From Phycisphaerales bacterium (GTDB taxonomy: Bacteria; Planctomycetota; Phycisphaerae; Sedimentisphaerales; Anaerobacaceae): a DNA stretch of 64,000 nucleotides. Of this stretch, positions 33,543-42,308 are shown one piece after another. The DNA is taken from assembly GCA_003170415.1 (NCBI GenBank), contig PMZJ01000014.1, positions 39,489 to 103,488 on the forward strand, read 5' to 3'. Each line of letters starts with the position of its first letter. Within the stretch, counting starts at the first letter, position 1. A model generated the notes under the pieces. It saw only the letters and a list, made by a program, of their open reading frames with translations. It was not told the DNA's origin and ran no database searches. Made by a program: the position numbers and the translations under genes.

Positions 33543-35294
33543 TTATGTGTTTAGTTTTTGTTTCAGAGAGCTTACAAGTTCGACGGTTTTGGCGATGGCG
33601 GTATCGACGGGGATGAGGGTCGGTTTCGGCTCGGTGCGGAGCTTGAGTTCGACGTTGCCGGTGGCGAGCGCCTTTTTGCCGACGGTAATTCGGACGGGGA
33701 TACCAATCAAGTCGGCGTCTTTGAATTTCACGCCTGCGCGTTCGTCGCGGTCATCCAATAAAACCTCGATACCCTTATTTTTCAATTCGCCGTAAATTTT
33801 ATCAGCGGCTTTAACAACTTCGGCGTCGTCCTGATTGACCGATACGATGATGACCTCGAAGGGGGCGATTGAGATGGGGAAGATTATGCCGTTGTCATCG
33901 TTGGCGGCTTCGATTGCGGAGGCGACGATGCGGTTGATGCCTATGCCGTAGCAGCCCATAAGGCAGGGATTTTCCTTGCCTGAGTCGTCGAGGAAGTTGC
34001 AGCCGAGTTTCGACGAGTATTTGGTGCCGAGTTTGAAGACCTGGCCGACTTCGATGCCGTGTTTGAAGAGGAGTTTTTTGCCGTTGTGGGTGTCGCCATT
34101 GAGGGCATTGCGAATATCCGCGACGATGATGTTATCGCCTGATAGCGGGAAGTCCCTGCCGGGGACGATATTTTTTGTGTGGTAATCGGTTTTATTTGCG
34201 CCGGTAACGCCGATGGGCATAGCAGCGACGGCGTGGTCGATAATCAGTTTTGATACCTTGCCCGCAAGCCCCATTGGCCCGGCGAAGCCGACCTTTGCGC
34301 CGGTGATTTTTTCGATTGTTTCGGGGGTTGCCAGTTCGTTATGTTTGCCGGCGAGGGTCTGGGTGAATTTTTCGGGATTGATTTCATGGTCGCCGCGGAC
34401 CAGTGCTACGACAACATCTTTATCAGCGGAGAAGATTAGGGTTTTAATCATATCCTGCGGTTTGGTTTTTAGGAATGCGCAGACCGCGTCGATAGAGCCG
34501 ACGTTTGGGGTGTGGATTTCTTCCGGTTTTAATAGATTCCTCGACTCGCTTCGCTCGCTCGGAATGACAGGAAGCGGGTCAACGGCGGCTTTTTCGATGT
34601 TTGCGGCATAACTGCCGTCTTCGGTATAGACAATAACGTCCTCGCCCGATGGACAGGGGATGGTGAACTGGTGCGAGCCGGTGCCGCCCATTTCGCCCGA
34701 TTCGGCTTCGACGATGACGTAATCGAGGCCGCAGCGTTTGAAGATGCGCTTATAGGTCTCGTACATATTCCAGTATTCTTTATCGAGGCATTCTGGGGTC
34801 GCGTGGAAGCTGTAGGAATCCTTCATAATAAATTCCCGGCTGCGGAGGACGCCGAACCGAGGGCGGAACTCGTCGCGGAATTTGAAACTGATTTGGTAGA
34901 GGTTAATCGGCAGTTGCTTATAGGATTTGATTTCGCCCGCGGCGACGCTTGTAACGACCTCTTCGGCGGTCGGGGCAAGCACGTTTTGCCTGCCGTGGCG
35001 GTCCTGAAAATGCGCCATAGTCGGGCCATAATCGACGTCCCGGCCCGTCTGCTGCCAGAGTTCAATCGGCTGCACCGAGGGCATTAAGATTTCCTGTGCG
35101 CCGGCCTTGTTCATTTCGTCGCGGACGATGCCGATGACCTTGAGCAGGCATCGCCAGCCCAGGGGCAGGTAGGTATATGTGCCGCTGGCCAATTTACGCA
35201 TCAGGCCGGCACGCAGCATAAGTTTATGACTCGGAATTTCCGCGTCGGCGGGGGCTTCCTTGACCGTCGGTATCAACATTTTACTGTATCGCAT
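33543..35294 (-). CDS. proS: Prolyl-tRNA synthetase
   Basis: The 583-residue bacterial-type class II enzyme charges tRNA-Pro. Motif 1 is around AGAQEILMPSVQP, motif 2 around FKFRDEFRPRFGVLRSREFI, and motif 3 around GCYGIGINRIVASAIEA. The C-terminal anticodon-binding domain spans about residues 475-583. The editing/insertion domain lies between motifs 2 and 3. Just before it, VIPSERSESRNLLKPEE is encoded by a REP-like palindrome (34535-34568), in frame. It is the first gene of an operon with DUF4416, the glycosyltransferase and the ligase. Confidence 0.96.
   Translation of the reverse strand: MRYSKMLIPTVKEAPADAEIPSHKLMLRAGLMRKLASGTYTYLPLGWRCLLKVIGIVRDEMNKAGAQEILMPSVQPIELWQQTGRDVDYGPTMAHFQDRHGRQNVLAPTAEEVVTSVAAGEIKSYKQLPINLYQISFKFRDEFRPRFGVLRSREFIMKDSYSFHATPECLDKEYWNMYETYKRIFKRCGLDYVIVEAESGEMGGTGSHQFTIPCPSGEDVIVYTEDGSYAANIEKAAVDPLPVIPSERSESRNLLKPEEIHTPNVGSIDAVCAFLKTKPQDMIKTLIFSADKDVVVALVRGDHEINPEKFTQTLAGKHNELATPETIEKITGAKVGFAGPMGLAGKVSKLIIDHAVAAMPIGVTGANKTDYHTKNIVPGRDFPLSGDNIIVADIRNALNGDTHNGKKLLFKHGIEVGQVFKLGTKYSSKLGCNFLDDSGKENPCLMGCYGIGINRIVASAIEAANDDNGIIFPISIAPFEVIIVSVNQDDAEVVKAADKIYGELKNKGIEVLLDDRDERAGVKFKDADLIGIPVRITVGKKALATGNVELKLRTEPKPTLIPVDTAIAKTVELVSSLKQKLNT
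34535..34568 (-). repeat. REP-like palindrome inside proS, GTCATTCCGAGCG family, copy 3
   Basis: In the coding direction it starts GTCATTCCGAGCGAGCG and ends CGAGGAATC, and is translated VIPSERSESRN. It is the same family as the two copies around the GIY-YIG gene (8144 and 8541). Confidence 0.85.
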
Positions 35295-35302
35295 AATTTT
35301 TT

Positions 35303-35349
35303 AACCACAGATTACACGGATTTTTATTAGCCACGGAGACGAAACACAC
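35303..35349. repeat. CCACAGATTA/CCACGGAG phrase repeats upstream of proS
   Basis: AACCACAGATTACACGGATT (35303-35322), then GCCACGGAGACGAAACACAC (35330-35349). Both are members of the period-10 intergenic class. Confidence 0.6.
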
Positions 35350-35463
35350 AAACTTCACGTCCAATCCGCCACAAGCGGATAGGTATCGACAGGGGTTTAT
35401 AATGCAAAAAACTCATTATTGCAAGGGTAAAACGCATTGGGCCTGCGGTAACAAGGAAAGAGC

Positions 35464-35500
35464 ATTTCAGTATCAATACTGAAATATGCTGTTGTTTTTT
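35464..35500 (+). terminator. Perfect hairpin followed by T-run upstream of the first pseudopilin gene
   Basis: Stem ATTTCAGTAT / ATACTGAAAT (35464-35485, 2-base centre), extended by flanking AGC/GCT, then TTGTTTTTT. It lies 150 bases upstream of the pseudopilin start, so it may be a leader attenuator, a terminator for an unseen transcript, or a palindromic binding site. Confidence 0.5.
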
Positions 35501-35519
35501 GGTTACGGATGTGGTATAT

Positions 35520-35562
35520 TTGCGCAATATAAAAGTTATCTTTGCGCAAAATAAAGGTTATC
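35520..35562 (+). promoter_or_regulatory. Two direct TTGCGCAA operator-like sites
   Basis: Two copies of a 21-bp block (TTGCGCAAxATAAAxGTTATC) at 35520-35540 and 35542-35562 differ at two positions. Each contains the perfect palindrome TTGCGCAA, and their centres are 22 bp apart, two helical turns. They lie about 90 bases upstream of the pseudopilin start and look like tandem binding sites for a dimeric regulator. Confidence 0.6.
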
Positions 35563-35576
35563 GTGCCGCCAATTTT

Positions 35577-35606
35577 CACCACGAAGGGCACGAAGAAACA
35601 CGAAGG
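35577..35606. repeat. CACGAAG phrase repeat
   Basis: CCACGAAGGG, CACGAAGAAA, CACGAAGG: three units of about 10 bp, located between the operator-like sites and the pseudopilin ribosome site. Confidence 0.7.
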
Positions 35607-35648
35607 TTTTAATATGATTTTCTAAAGAGCAGGAAGGACGCAGAGGAA

Positions 35649-36542
35649 ATGAATACTTTGATGAAAAACAGGGGGCCTGCCCATCGTAGCTTTAGCGAAG
35701 GAGGATTTACATTAGTTGAGCTACTGGTGGTGATAGCGATAATAGCGCTACTGATGGCTGTTTTGCTGCCGGCTTTGAACAAGGCCAGGACCCAGGCAAA
35801 GCGGATTGTGTGTTTGAACAACCTGAAGGAGCTTGTTACGGCTTGGATGGCATACGCCGATAACGACGACGGCAAACTTGTTAACGGCGGACAGGCACCG
35901 GAACCTACTGCGAGTACGGATATTGCAAAAGTAGGGCTGTATTGGTGTTCGTCTTTTAACACGGCAGCGGACCCAGGTTGGGACTGGGATTGGGTTGTAA
36001 ATGGATTCGATGGTTATTCTGGTCCACCATTGACATACGACCAGAGGGTAGCAAAGCTCCAAAAAGGCGCACTTTATAAATATTGCCAGAACATAAAAAG
36101 TTACAAATGTCCCGAGGCAGAACAAAATATGCACCGGACGTATACTATGGCCACTCCTATGAACGCGGCGTGGTATAACGGTACTAGTTATACGACAGCG
36201 TTTAGTGCAGATTACCCCTTACCTAAGATAGCAAAAAGAATGGGGGATATTAAAAACTCAAAAGATAGGGTTGTGTTTTTCGAGGAAAGAGAAATATCTC
36301 CTGATGCCTTCCAGTTTCCATACAACCTGAACGGCACGCTCTGCGATGCTCCAAACATTATGCATGGAAATGGGGCCAATTTCGGGTTTGCCGATGGCCA
36401 CGCTGAATACCATGAGTGGCAATGTGCAGCGACGATTGCATGGGCAAAAGGTGGTACTGCACCGACATCAGATACCTGCTTTAACTCTACTTCGCCGCCC
36501 AAAGACCGTGTATGGTTAAAGAACGCGATATGGGGCGATTAG
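35649..36542 (+). CDS. Type II secretion-like pseudopilin, H-X9-DG type (first copy)
   Basis: The 297-residue protein has a prepilin N-terminus: a leader ending in Gly, then [20 protein letters not shown] with Glu at +5, cleaved and methylated by a prepilin peptidase. The large globular domain ends with [19 protein letters not shown], the motif typical of the expanded planctomycete pseudopilins. It is exported to the envelope and can form or decorate pilus-like structures. It is a paralogue of the protein at 38809. AGGA precedes the ATG. The gene ends in an intrinsic terminator (36578). Confidence 0.92.
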   Translation: MNTLMKNRGPAHRSFSEGGFTLVELLVVIAIIALLMAVLLPALNKARTQAKRIVCLNNLKELVTAWMAYADNDDGKLVNGGQAPEPTASTDIAKVGLYWCSSFNTAADPGWDWDWVVNGFDGYSGPPLTYDQRVAKLQKGALYKYCQNIKSYKCPEAEQNMHRTYTMATPMNAAWYNGTSYTTAFSADYPLPKIAKRMGDIKNSKDRVVFFEEREISPDAFQFPYNLNGTLCDAPNIMHGNGANFGFADGHAEYHEWQCAATIAWAKGGTAPTSDTCFNSTSPPKDRVWLKNAIWGD

Positions 36543-36577
36543 CCGTAAGATAGGCGGCTTTTGAATCAGCAGTTAAA

Positions 36578-36612
36578 GGGCATATGCCTTGATTGGTATA
36601 TGCCCTGTTTTT
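36578..36612 (+). terminator. Intrinsic terminator after the first pseudopilin gene
   Basis: Stem GGGCATATGCC / GGTATATGCCC with a 6-base loop, followed by TGTTTTT. A closely similar hairpin follows the second pseudopilin gene (39760). Confidence 0.85.
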
Positions 36613-36641
36613 AGCCACAAAAAGGCACAAAAAGCTCAAAA
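36613..36641. repeat. CCACAAAAAGG phrase repeat
   Basis: GCCACAAAAAG, GCACAAAAAG, CTCAAAA: an A-rich variant of the period-10/11 intergenic class, directly after the terminator. Confidence 0.55.
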
Positions 36642-36742
36642 ACTGTAAGGGCAAAAACCATTTAACCTTTTGTGCCTGCCTGTCCCCGCAGGTCTTTAGC
36701 GGGGATTCGCGGCTAACAGAATCGATGCCAGTCAGTGTTTTT

Positions 36743-38434
36743 CTAATAGCCAATGTTATTAGTGTACGTCAGCCAGTAGTCGCAGAAGATTTTTAGGTCG
36801 TTGATGTCAACGTAGTTGTCGCCGTCGAGCGATATGAAAGGATTTACGGTCAGCCAGGCATTGGCGAATATGGCGAAATCGGTAAAATTGATGAAATTGT
36901 CAGCATTGTAGTCCGGGAAATATATGCCGCCGTCGCCGGGACCAGGACCGTTAGGGCCACAAGGACCAAAAGGCAGCTTTCTCTGCCAGTTAAGTTTGGG
37001 GTAAGTAATATTTTCGAGTATCCACCAGATATCTTCGGTGCCTTTTATGGTCTCGCCGACGAAGTCCCAGCCGACGAAACTTGCCTGTTGTTTCATTTGC
37101 GTATCGGTAAGGGACGTTCCGAGATTGTTACCATTAGCCGGCCCGCTTGTTTCAAGAAAATAACTGTTAATAATACTGCTTTCGTATTGATCCCCTACCA
37201 ATCCGCCGGCATATCCTGAACCCGTTGCACTGACTTCGCCGACAGAATAGCAATGTCGGATGGTTGCGAGTGTCTCAACGTTATATCCCACCAAGCCGCC
37301 GACAGGGTCATTATAACCGATTAAACCCAGGCCGGTAACGGGGCCTGTTGAGTAGCAATCGTTAACCTCGGCTGTATTGGTTCCTACAACCCCCCCAATT
37401 CTATGAGAACCGCCTCCATCACCGGAGGTAATGGTGACAGTGACAGGACTTGTCGAGAAGCACTTACTAATGCTGGTCTGATAATATTCTTCATAGTTCC
37501 CTCCTGCAAGACCTCCGATCATGATGGTAAAACAGCCAGGAATATTTGCGATAACTATGCCCGTCGAATAACATTTGTTAATAAAACTATTATTATATTC
37601 ACCAGAATTTTCACCAACTAATCCTCCTACCCAAACAAATCCCCCATAATCCCATGTATTATAACCATAGCAGGTAATATTGCAATCCGAGTGAGAATCG
37701 GTAACGGAACTGTCATAGCTTGCTCCAACGAGGCCGCCGGCATACATAGTTCCATGAGGATAAAGGTAAGAAGTAATAGAAATATTTCCTTCCGAAGAGC
37801 AATTGGTGATATTGCCGGAATTGGCACCTACCAGTCCGCCGTGACATCCGCCTGTACTATCATAAGTATATTCTTCATCGAAGGTAATATTCCCATTAGA
37901 ATGACAATTTGTTAGGGGCACTCCATAATTATAGCCAATCAAATTACCGATAGTTCCCCCATCCAGATTGCTGGTAATATTGACATTTTCCAGAGTGAGG
38001 TTTTTTATTTCGCTATAATAATATTCTCCTTCATCATCCATATCGATGGCATCGAAAGCGGTTTCGCCAAAGAGGCCTAAATAATAAGCATTTTCGCCAG
38101 CAGTTATGGTTAGGTTGCTGATTTTATGACAAGCACCGTTGAAAGAGCCATAAAAAGCAGGAGTATTGTAAACACCATTGTACTTGGCAATGACGGCGTT
38201 GTTGAAGTCATAACCACTGAGATTGATATCTGCGGTGAGGATGAAGAATTTGTCGTAGTTGTTGACGTCGGCCCCTAATTGGAGAAGGTTATTGACGTCG
38301 GCGATTTGGTAGGGGTTTTCCCGAGTGCCGTCGCCGCCTGAATAGGCGGAAACGAAACCGGCCAAAAGTAAAATTGCCGATAGAATGAGAGTTTGATGCA
38401 TACAGGATACTGGTGTGGGTTTGGGTGTGGTCAT
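36743..38434 (-). CDS. Exported GLUG-repeat protein with C-terminal dockerin-like module
   Basis: The 563-residue protein has a signal peptide (about residues 12-31 from the chosen ATG). A long series of GLUG-type repeats follows, for example GGLVGANSGNITNCSSEGNI, GLVGASYDSSVTDSHSDC and GGLVGYNVETLATIRHCYS, and predicts an elongated beta-solenoid. The C-terminal 65 residues carry two Ca-binding-like loops (DYNADNFINFTDFAIFANAW and LDGDNYVDINDLKIFCDYW), a dockerin type I layout common in Phycisphaerae. It is probably a surface adhesin or glycan-binding protein. It lies opposite and between the two pseudopilin genes. Confidence 0.9.
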   Translation of the reverse strand: MTTPKPTPVSCMHQTLILSAILLLAGFVSAYSGGDGTRENPYQIADVNNLLQLGADVNNYDKFFILTADINLSGYDFNNAVIAKYNGVYNTPAFYGSFNGACHKISNLTITAGENAYYLGLFGETAFDAIDMDDEGEYYYSEIKNLTLENVNITSNLDGGTIGNLIGYNYGVPLTNCHSNGNITFDEEYTYDSTGGCHGGLVGANSGNITNCSSEGNISITSYLYPHGTMYAGGLVGASYDSSVTDSHSDCNITCYGYNTWDYGGFVWVGGLVGENSGEYNNSFINKCYSTGIVIANIPGCFTIMIGGLAGGNYEEYYQTSISKCFSTSPVTVTITSGDGGGSHRIGGVVGTNTAEVNDCYSTGPVTGLGLIGYNDPVGGLVGYNVETLATIRHCYSVGEVSATGSGYAGGLVGDQYESSIINSYFLETSGPANGNNLGTSLTDTQMKQQASFVGWDFVGETIKGTEDIWWILENITYPKLNWQRKLPFGPCGPNGPGPGDGGIYFPDYNADNFINFTDFAIFANAWLTVNPFISLDGDNYVDINDLKIFCDYWLTYTNNIGY

Positions 38435-38660
38435 TGGTTTTCCCTTTCTTTACAAAAAACGTCCTTTCTAATATATTTAGGCAGGAGGGCTATTTCCCGC
38501 CACAAAAACAAAAAGGATTACTCCTCACTGGTTGCATTATAAAGAGACCCTGAAAGGTGACAAGGGAAAAATTTGCAGAATATAAAATATTTTTTCGCGT
38601 CAGGAGATTACCCTGGTGATGTAAATGTCTATAGCAGGTAATTTGACGGCCAAAGGAGCG
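38435..38660. other. Intergenic region upstream of the GLUG/dockerin gene
   Basis: An AT-rich spacer that should hold divergent promoters. I see no clear consensus, no RNA fold and no gene. Confidence 0.3.
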
Positions 38661-38752
38661 ATATATGCCCTGTGTTTTGGTTGATTATGACGGGAGAAAA
38701 ACGTATAATTCAGTTAACCGCCGAAGTCGCGGGAAAACGACCGAGGATAGAA
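38661..38752. repeat. Duplicated intergenic block upstream of the second pseudopilin gene
   Basis: It contains ATATGCCCTGTG, TTTTGGTTGATTATG, GTTAACCGC and GAGGATAGAAGA in order. The same words in the same order occur downstream of this gene at 39779-39861, so both flanks of the gene carry a diverged copy. The first copy creates a spurious N-terminal extension of the reading frame. Confidence 0.65.
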
Positions 38753-38808
38753 GACCCCGCTTCGCCCTTCGGGCTACGCAGGGCAGGCATACTACAAATG
38801 TCGCAGTG

Positions 38809-39708
38809 ATGAAAACAGGAATCTTGAAGAAGAACAAGGGATTTACATTAGTCGAGCTTTTGGTCGTTATCGCGATAATCGCGCTGCTGATGGCTGTTTT
38901 GCTGCCGGCCCTGAACAAGGCCAGAAGAGCAACAAAGCGCGTAGTTTGTATGAGCAATATGAAGCAGCTTTTGACGGCTTGGATGTCATACGCTGAACAA
39001 AACGACGGCAAACTCGTCAACGGCGGGCAAGGGACGGGTAATAGTCCGTTCCCGACAGAGCCGTATTGGTGCACGTCTTTTAACAATCCGCCCAACGACG
39101 GCGGTTATGACTGGAACATCGGCGTTATAGATGGAGTGGATTATTATACATTTGGTATGTCAACATATACGTCATTGACCTATGACCAGAGGGTAGAAAA
39201 ACTCAAGAAAGGCGCCCTTTACAGGTATGTCCAAAATCCCAAGGTTTACCGTTGCCCGGAGGCCTTGAAAATTGTCCACCGGACATATGTCATGCCGCCC
39301 TCTATGAATGCCCATAGTTCCGGAATTACTGAAGGGCAGGTCTTTAAGAGGATGGCGGAGATTAAAAAATCTGCCCAGAAGATGGTGTTCATAGAAGAAA
39401 AAATCATGACCCCCGATGCTATGCAGATATGTGCCAACTCGCCTGAATGGGAACAATATCCCGACTGGCCCGGTTTGATGCATGAGAATGGAACCACTAT
39501 CGGATTTGCTGACGGTCATGGTGAATACTGGAGATGGCAATGTCAGGAGACAATTGCTTTAGCCGCATTGATAGGGGTGCCGCCAAATATCTCGGCTTAT
39601 ACCAATCCGACCTGCAAGAAAGACATCATCAAGGTGCAGTTGGCTGTTTGGGGTGATTCCATTAAGTACGACCTGAGTCCGTACCGTGCGGACATGCCAT
39701 CATTTTAG
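38809..39708 (+). CDS. Type II secretion-like pseudopilin, H-X9-DG type (second copy)
   Basis: The 299-residue paralogue of the protein at 35649 has leader [11 protein letters not shown], then [20 protein letters not shown], nearly identical in the N-terminal 40 residues. The globular part has diverged. It ends with [19 protein letters not shown] and a short tail. The frame is open 48 codons upstream, but that is translated repeat DNA and the prepilin leader fixes the ATG at 38809. No strong ribosome site is seen. The terminator at 39760 follows. Confidence 0.92.
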   Translation: MKTGILKKNKGFTLVELLVVIAIIALLMAVLLPALNKARRATKRVVCMSNMKQLLTAWMSYAEQNDGKLVNGGQGTGNSPFPTEPYWCTSFNNPPNDGGYDWNIGVIDGVDYYTFGMSTYTSLTYDQRVEKLKKGALYRYVQNPKVYRCPEALKIVHRTYVMPPSMNAHSSGITEGQVFKRMAEIKKSAQKMVFIEEKIMTPDAMQICANSPEWEQYPDWPGLMHENGTTIGFADGHGEYWRWQCQETIALAALIGVPPNISAYTNPTCKKDIIKVQLAVWGDSIKYDLSPYRADMPSF

Positions 39709-39759
39709 GGGCGGGTGTTTAGCACAATAGTTTGACAATCATTTGAAATTATAAACAAG

Positions 39760-39795
39760 GGGCATATATCGTGAAGGTATATGCCCTGTTTTTTT
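39760..39795 (+). terminator. Intrinsic terminator after the second pseudopilin gene
   Basis: Stem GGGCATATA / TATATGCCC with a 9-base loop and a run of seven T. It shares loop-flanking sequence with the terminator at 36578. Confidence 0.85.
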
Positions 39796-39848
39796 GGTTG
39801 ATTATGGGAGGGAGAGGATTGATAATCTGTTAACCGCAAAAAACAACC

Positions 39849-39911
39849 GAGGACAGAAGGCAGAGGACAGAGGACGGCAGTCCGTCTTCCGTCGTCAGTC
39901 CTCCGTCATCT
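39849..39911. repeat. Nine-unit heptamer array, self-complementary halves
   Basis: GAGGACA, GAAGGCA, GAGGACA, GAGGACG, GCAGTCC, GTCTTCC, GTCGTCA, GTCCTCC, GTCATCT. The period is strictly 7 bp, and the right half is roughly the complement of the left, so the transcript could fold. Confidence 0.8.
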
Positions 39912-39944
39912 GATATTTGTGCGGTAAAACGAAAGGGATAAGTG

Positions 39945-40907
39945 ATGGCACACAGGTTTATCAATGAGATAGCGCCGGGCGAGGTGATTGACGATATTTA
40001 TCTCGTGAAGGAGCCGATATTGCGCAGCACGTCGCGGGGTGATTTGTATATCGCGATGTTTCTTTGCGACAAGACAGGCCAGTTGAACGGCCGGGTCTGG
40101 CAGGCGAGCGAGTCGATGTATAGCGAGCTGCCCAAGCCGGGGTTTGTGCGGATAAAGGGCAGGAGCGAGATATATCAGAATTCGCTGCAGGTGGTTGTGA
40201 ATAATATCAGCGTGATAGATTCGAGCAAGGTGAACATAGAGGAATATCTCGCTCACACGGACAAAGACGTGGACAAGATGCTCGCGGAGGCCAAGCGTAT
40301 TGTGGGAGGGGTGAAAAATAAGCAGTTGAAAGCGATTGTGGATGAGTTTTTGGCGGACGAAAAGCTGATGAAGAGTTTTTGCCGTTGTCCGGGCGGTATG
40401 TCGATGCACCACGATTGTATCGGGGGGCTTTTGGAGCATACGTGGAATATGCTGAGGGTGGCGGGGGCGATACTGCCTTTGTATCCGGAGGTGCAGGCGG
40501 ATTTGGTGCTGGCGGGGATATTTATTCACGATATGGGTAAGACCGAGGAGCTTACCTACGATACGGCTTTTTCATACACCGATTCAGGGCAGCTCATCGG
40601 GCACATAACCAAGACGATTATTATGCTGCACAAAAAGGCGGACGCATTGGCGGCCAAAGGCGTGCAGATTGACGCAGCGATTTTAGATGCGCTGGGGCAT
40701 ATCATTTTGTCGCATCACGGGGAATATGAATTCGGTTCGCCCAAACTGCCTGCGACGGCGGAGGCATTTATGGTCTGCTATATCGATGACCTCGATGCGA
40801 AAATGAACCAGGTTACGCGGCTGATTGAGGATGAGCCGGGCGATTCCAACTGGACGGGCTGGCAGAAGCCGCTGGAAACCCGGCTTTATCGCAAGAGGAT
40901 TAATTAG
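39945..40907 (+). CDS. YhaM-like 3'-5' exoribonuclease (OB-fold plus HD domain)
   Basis: The 320-residue protein has an N-terminal OB-fold nucleic-acid-binding domain (about residues 10-100) and a C-terminal HD metal-dependent hydrolase domain. HD motifs are GGLLEHTWNML, FIHDMGKTEEL, HIILSHHGEYEFG and a final Asp near YIDDLDAKMNQ. YhaM proteins are cytoplasmic 3'-5' exonucleases acting on RNA and single-stranded DNA ends. AAAGGG lies 7 bases before the ATG; an in-frame GTG sits immediately upstream. Confidence 0.9.
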   Translation: MAHRFINEIAPGEVIDDIYLVKEPILRSTSRGDLYIAMFLCDKTGQLNGRVWQASESMYSELPKPGFVRIKGRSEIYQNSLQVVVNNISVIDSSKVNIEEYLAHTDKDVDKMLAEAKRIVGGVKNKQLKAIVDEFLADEKLMKSFCRCPGGMSMHHDCIGGLLEHTWNMLRVAGAILPLYPEVQADLVLAGIFIHDMGKTEELTYDTAFSYTDSGQLIGHITKTIIMLHKKADALAAKGVQIDAAILDALGHIILSHHGEYEFGSPKLPATAEAFMVCYIDDLDAKMNQVTRLIEDEPGDSNWTGWQKPLETRLYRKRIN

Positions 40908-40993
40908 CGACGACAACTGCGAAATCGCGTAAGCCGTTTGCCGACAAGAGGATACAATAGATATTTTTTTTATTTTAACAGGACAAATTTTCT

Positions 40994-41022
40994 TTGCATT
41001 TGTGCGCTGAATCGCGTAGAAT
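40994..41022 (+). promoter_or_regulatory. Probable promoter of the small-protein cassette
   Basis: TTGCAT (40994-40999), a 17-bp spacer, TAGAAT (41017-41022). The long leader (about 130 bases) runs to the start at 41162. It is the best candidate for cassette expression. Confidence 0.45.
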
Positions 41023-41161
41023 TCCTATTACTGCTGGTAATATTAAGTAGGGACATCCCTGTTTGCATATCGGCTTTAGCATGTTAAGTTAATTGGGTAG
41101 TCGTTGGTAAATAAAAAGACAAACATCTAACATTAACAATTTAGTTTTGGAGGCACAAAAA

Positions 41162-41836
41162 ATGAACTGGAACGATCTTATAGCTGACCCGATACGCCAA
41201 ATGCTGACTAAGATACTGGCCTATCTTCCAGTCCTGCTTGGCGCATTAATAATCCTGATAGTGGGCTGGATTGTGGCCAAGTTAGTCAGACGGGCAGTTG
41301 ACTTGCTGCTTAAGGCAGTACGCTTCGATGTGATGGCGGACAAAACGGGTATATCAGAAGTTCTCAGGAAGGGCGATTTGAAGATTACCGCACGGGAGAT
41401 AGTAAGCGGCCTGGTTTACTGGCTGATTATTATTATGGTTTTAGTGATGACAGTTGACGCACTGGGGCTGCCCAAGGCATCGGATGTTCTTGCAAGCTTG
41501 TTCGCTTATATCCCCAAGGTGATAGCGGCCCTACTCGTTCTGGTGGTTGCAATGTTTACGGCCAGTGTTGTGTCGGGAATAGTTCGCACGGCTTGCGGCA
41601 ATGCTAAACTGCCCAGACCTGAACTAATTGCCGGCATAAGTCGATGGGCGATTATAATCTTCGCGGTGACTATTGCGATGGAAGAGCTTGGTATCGCACC
41701 GCTTCTGGTGGGTACTGCCTTCAATATAATCCTCGGAGGCATTGTCCTTGCACTGGCGCTTGCCTTTGGATTAGGCGGTAAGGATGCCGCGGCAAAGTAT
41801 CTTGAGGAATTAAGGCAAAAACGCTCCGAGAAATAA
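41162..41836 (+). CDS. Mechanosensitive-channel-related conserved TM helix protein
   Basis: The 224-residue protein has four or five membrane helices with the conserved TM-helix repeat of MscS-related proteins (LIILIVGWIVAKLVRRAVDLLL, then ALLVLVVAMFTASVVSGIVR). It ends with GGIVLALALAFGLGGKDAAA, which resembles the pore helix. It lacks the large cytoplasmic MscS vestibule, so it is a minimal member. GGAGG lies 8 bases before this ATG; a TTG start 15 bases upstream overlaps that site and is rejected. It opens the cassette of small stress-type genes. Confidence 0.85.
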   Translation: MNWNDLIADPIRQMLTKILAYLPVLLGALIILIVGWIVAKLVRRAVDLLLKAVRFDVMADKTGISEVLRKGDLKITAREIVSGLVYWLIIIMVLVMTVDALGLPKASDVLASLFAYIPKVIAALLVLVVAMFTASVVSGIVRTACGNAKLPRPELIAGISRWAIIIFAVTIAMEELGIAPLLVGTAFNIILGGIVLALALAFGLGGKDAAAKYLEELRQKRSEK

Positions 41837-42026
41837 TGAGGAGTTAACCTTTCCGAGTAATGAAAAGCTGTTTTGAGTCGGCATAAAAAACGAAATCACG
41901 GGTGGTGCGCTTGTGGTGTGTCTGAAAGAAGACCTGTAAATAATCTAAAGCAGGGGACAGGATAGTCATCTGCAAAATTTATGAAAGGGAAATCAAAATG
42001 TACAAAAAACGAATGAAAGGATTGTT

Positions 42027-42176
42027 ATGCTTTATACGTTAGCTGTTGTTCTGATTTTATTGTGGCTCCTGGGGTTAATTACTTCCAACACCATGGGCGG
42101 TTTCATTCACGTGCTTCTGGTGATTGCCATCGTGGTCATCTTGGTTAGAATCATCAGCGGACGAAGAGTTGTGTGA
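42027..42176 (+). CDS. lmo0937-family small membrane protein, copy 1
   Basis: The 49-residue protein (MLYTLAVVLILLWLLGLITS, then a GGFIHVLLVIAIVVILVRII helix and a basic end) is a two-helix membrane protein of the lmo0937 family. AAAGGA sits 5 bases upstream. Its near-identical copy is at 43723. Such proteins are usually found beside other small stress or envelope genes; the function is unknown. Confidence 0.85.
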   Translation: MLYTLAVVLILLWLLGLITSNTMGGFIHVLLVIAIVVILVRIISGRRVV

Positions 42177-42215
42177 CCTTTCGTAAGTTAGACATAAAAA
42201 TTTAAAGGAGAATTC

Positions 42216-42263
42216 ATGGTGTTGTTTGTAATTTCACTGGTGCGCGACAAGCGGATAGCGTAG
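42216..42263 (+). CDS. Possible 15-residue leader or remnant peptide
   Basis: A strong AAAGGAG site precedes ATG 42216, but the frame stops after 15 codons (MVLFVISLVRDKRIA). It may be a remnant of a lost small gene or an upstream leader of the lipoprotein gene. Support is weak. Confidence 0.25.
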   Translation: MVLFVISLVRDKRIA

Positions 42264-42308
42264 TTGTCCGCTGAGATAGACATTCACTTTACCATTAGGA
42301 GAAAGAGT

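Noticed and set aside
38665..38808. Extension of the second pseudopilin by 48 codons
   Set aside because: It would bury the prepilin leader; the DNA is a diverged copy of the block found at 39779-39861.
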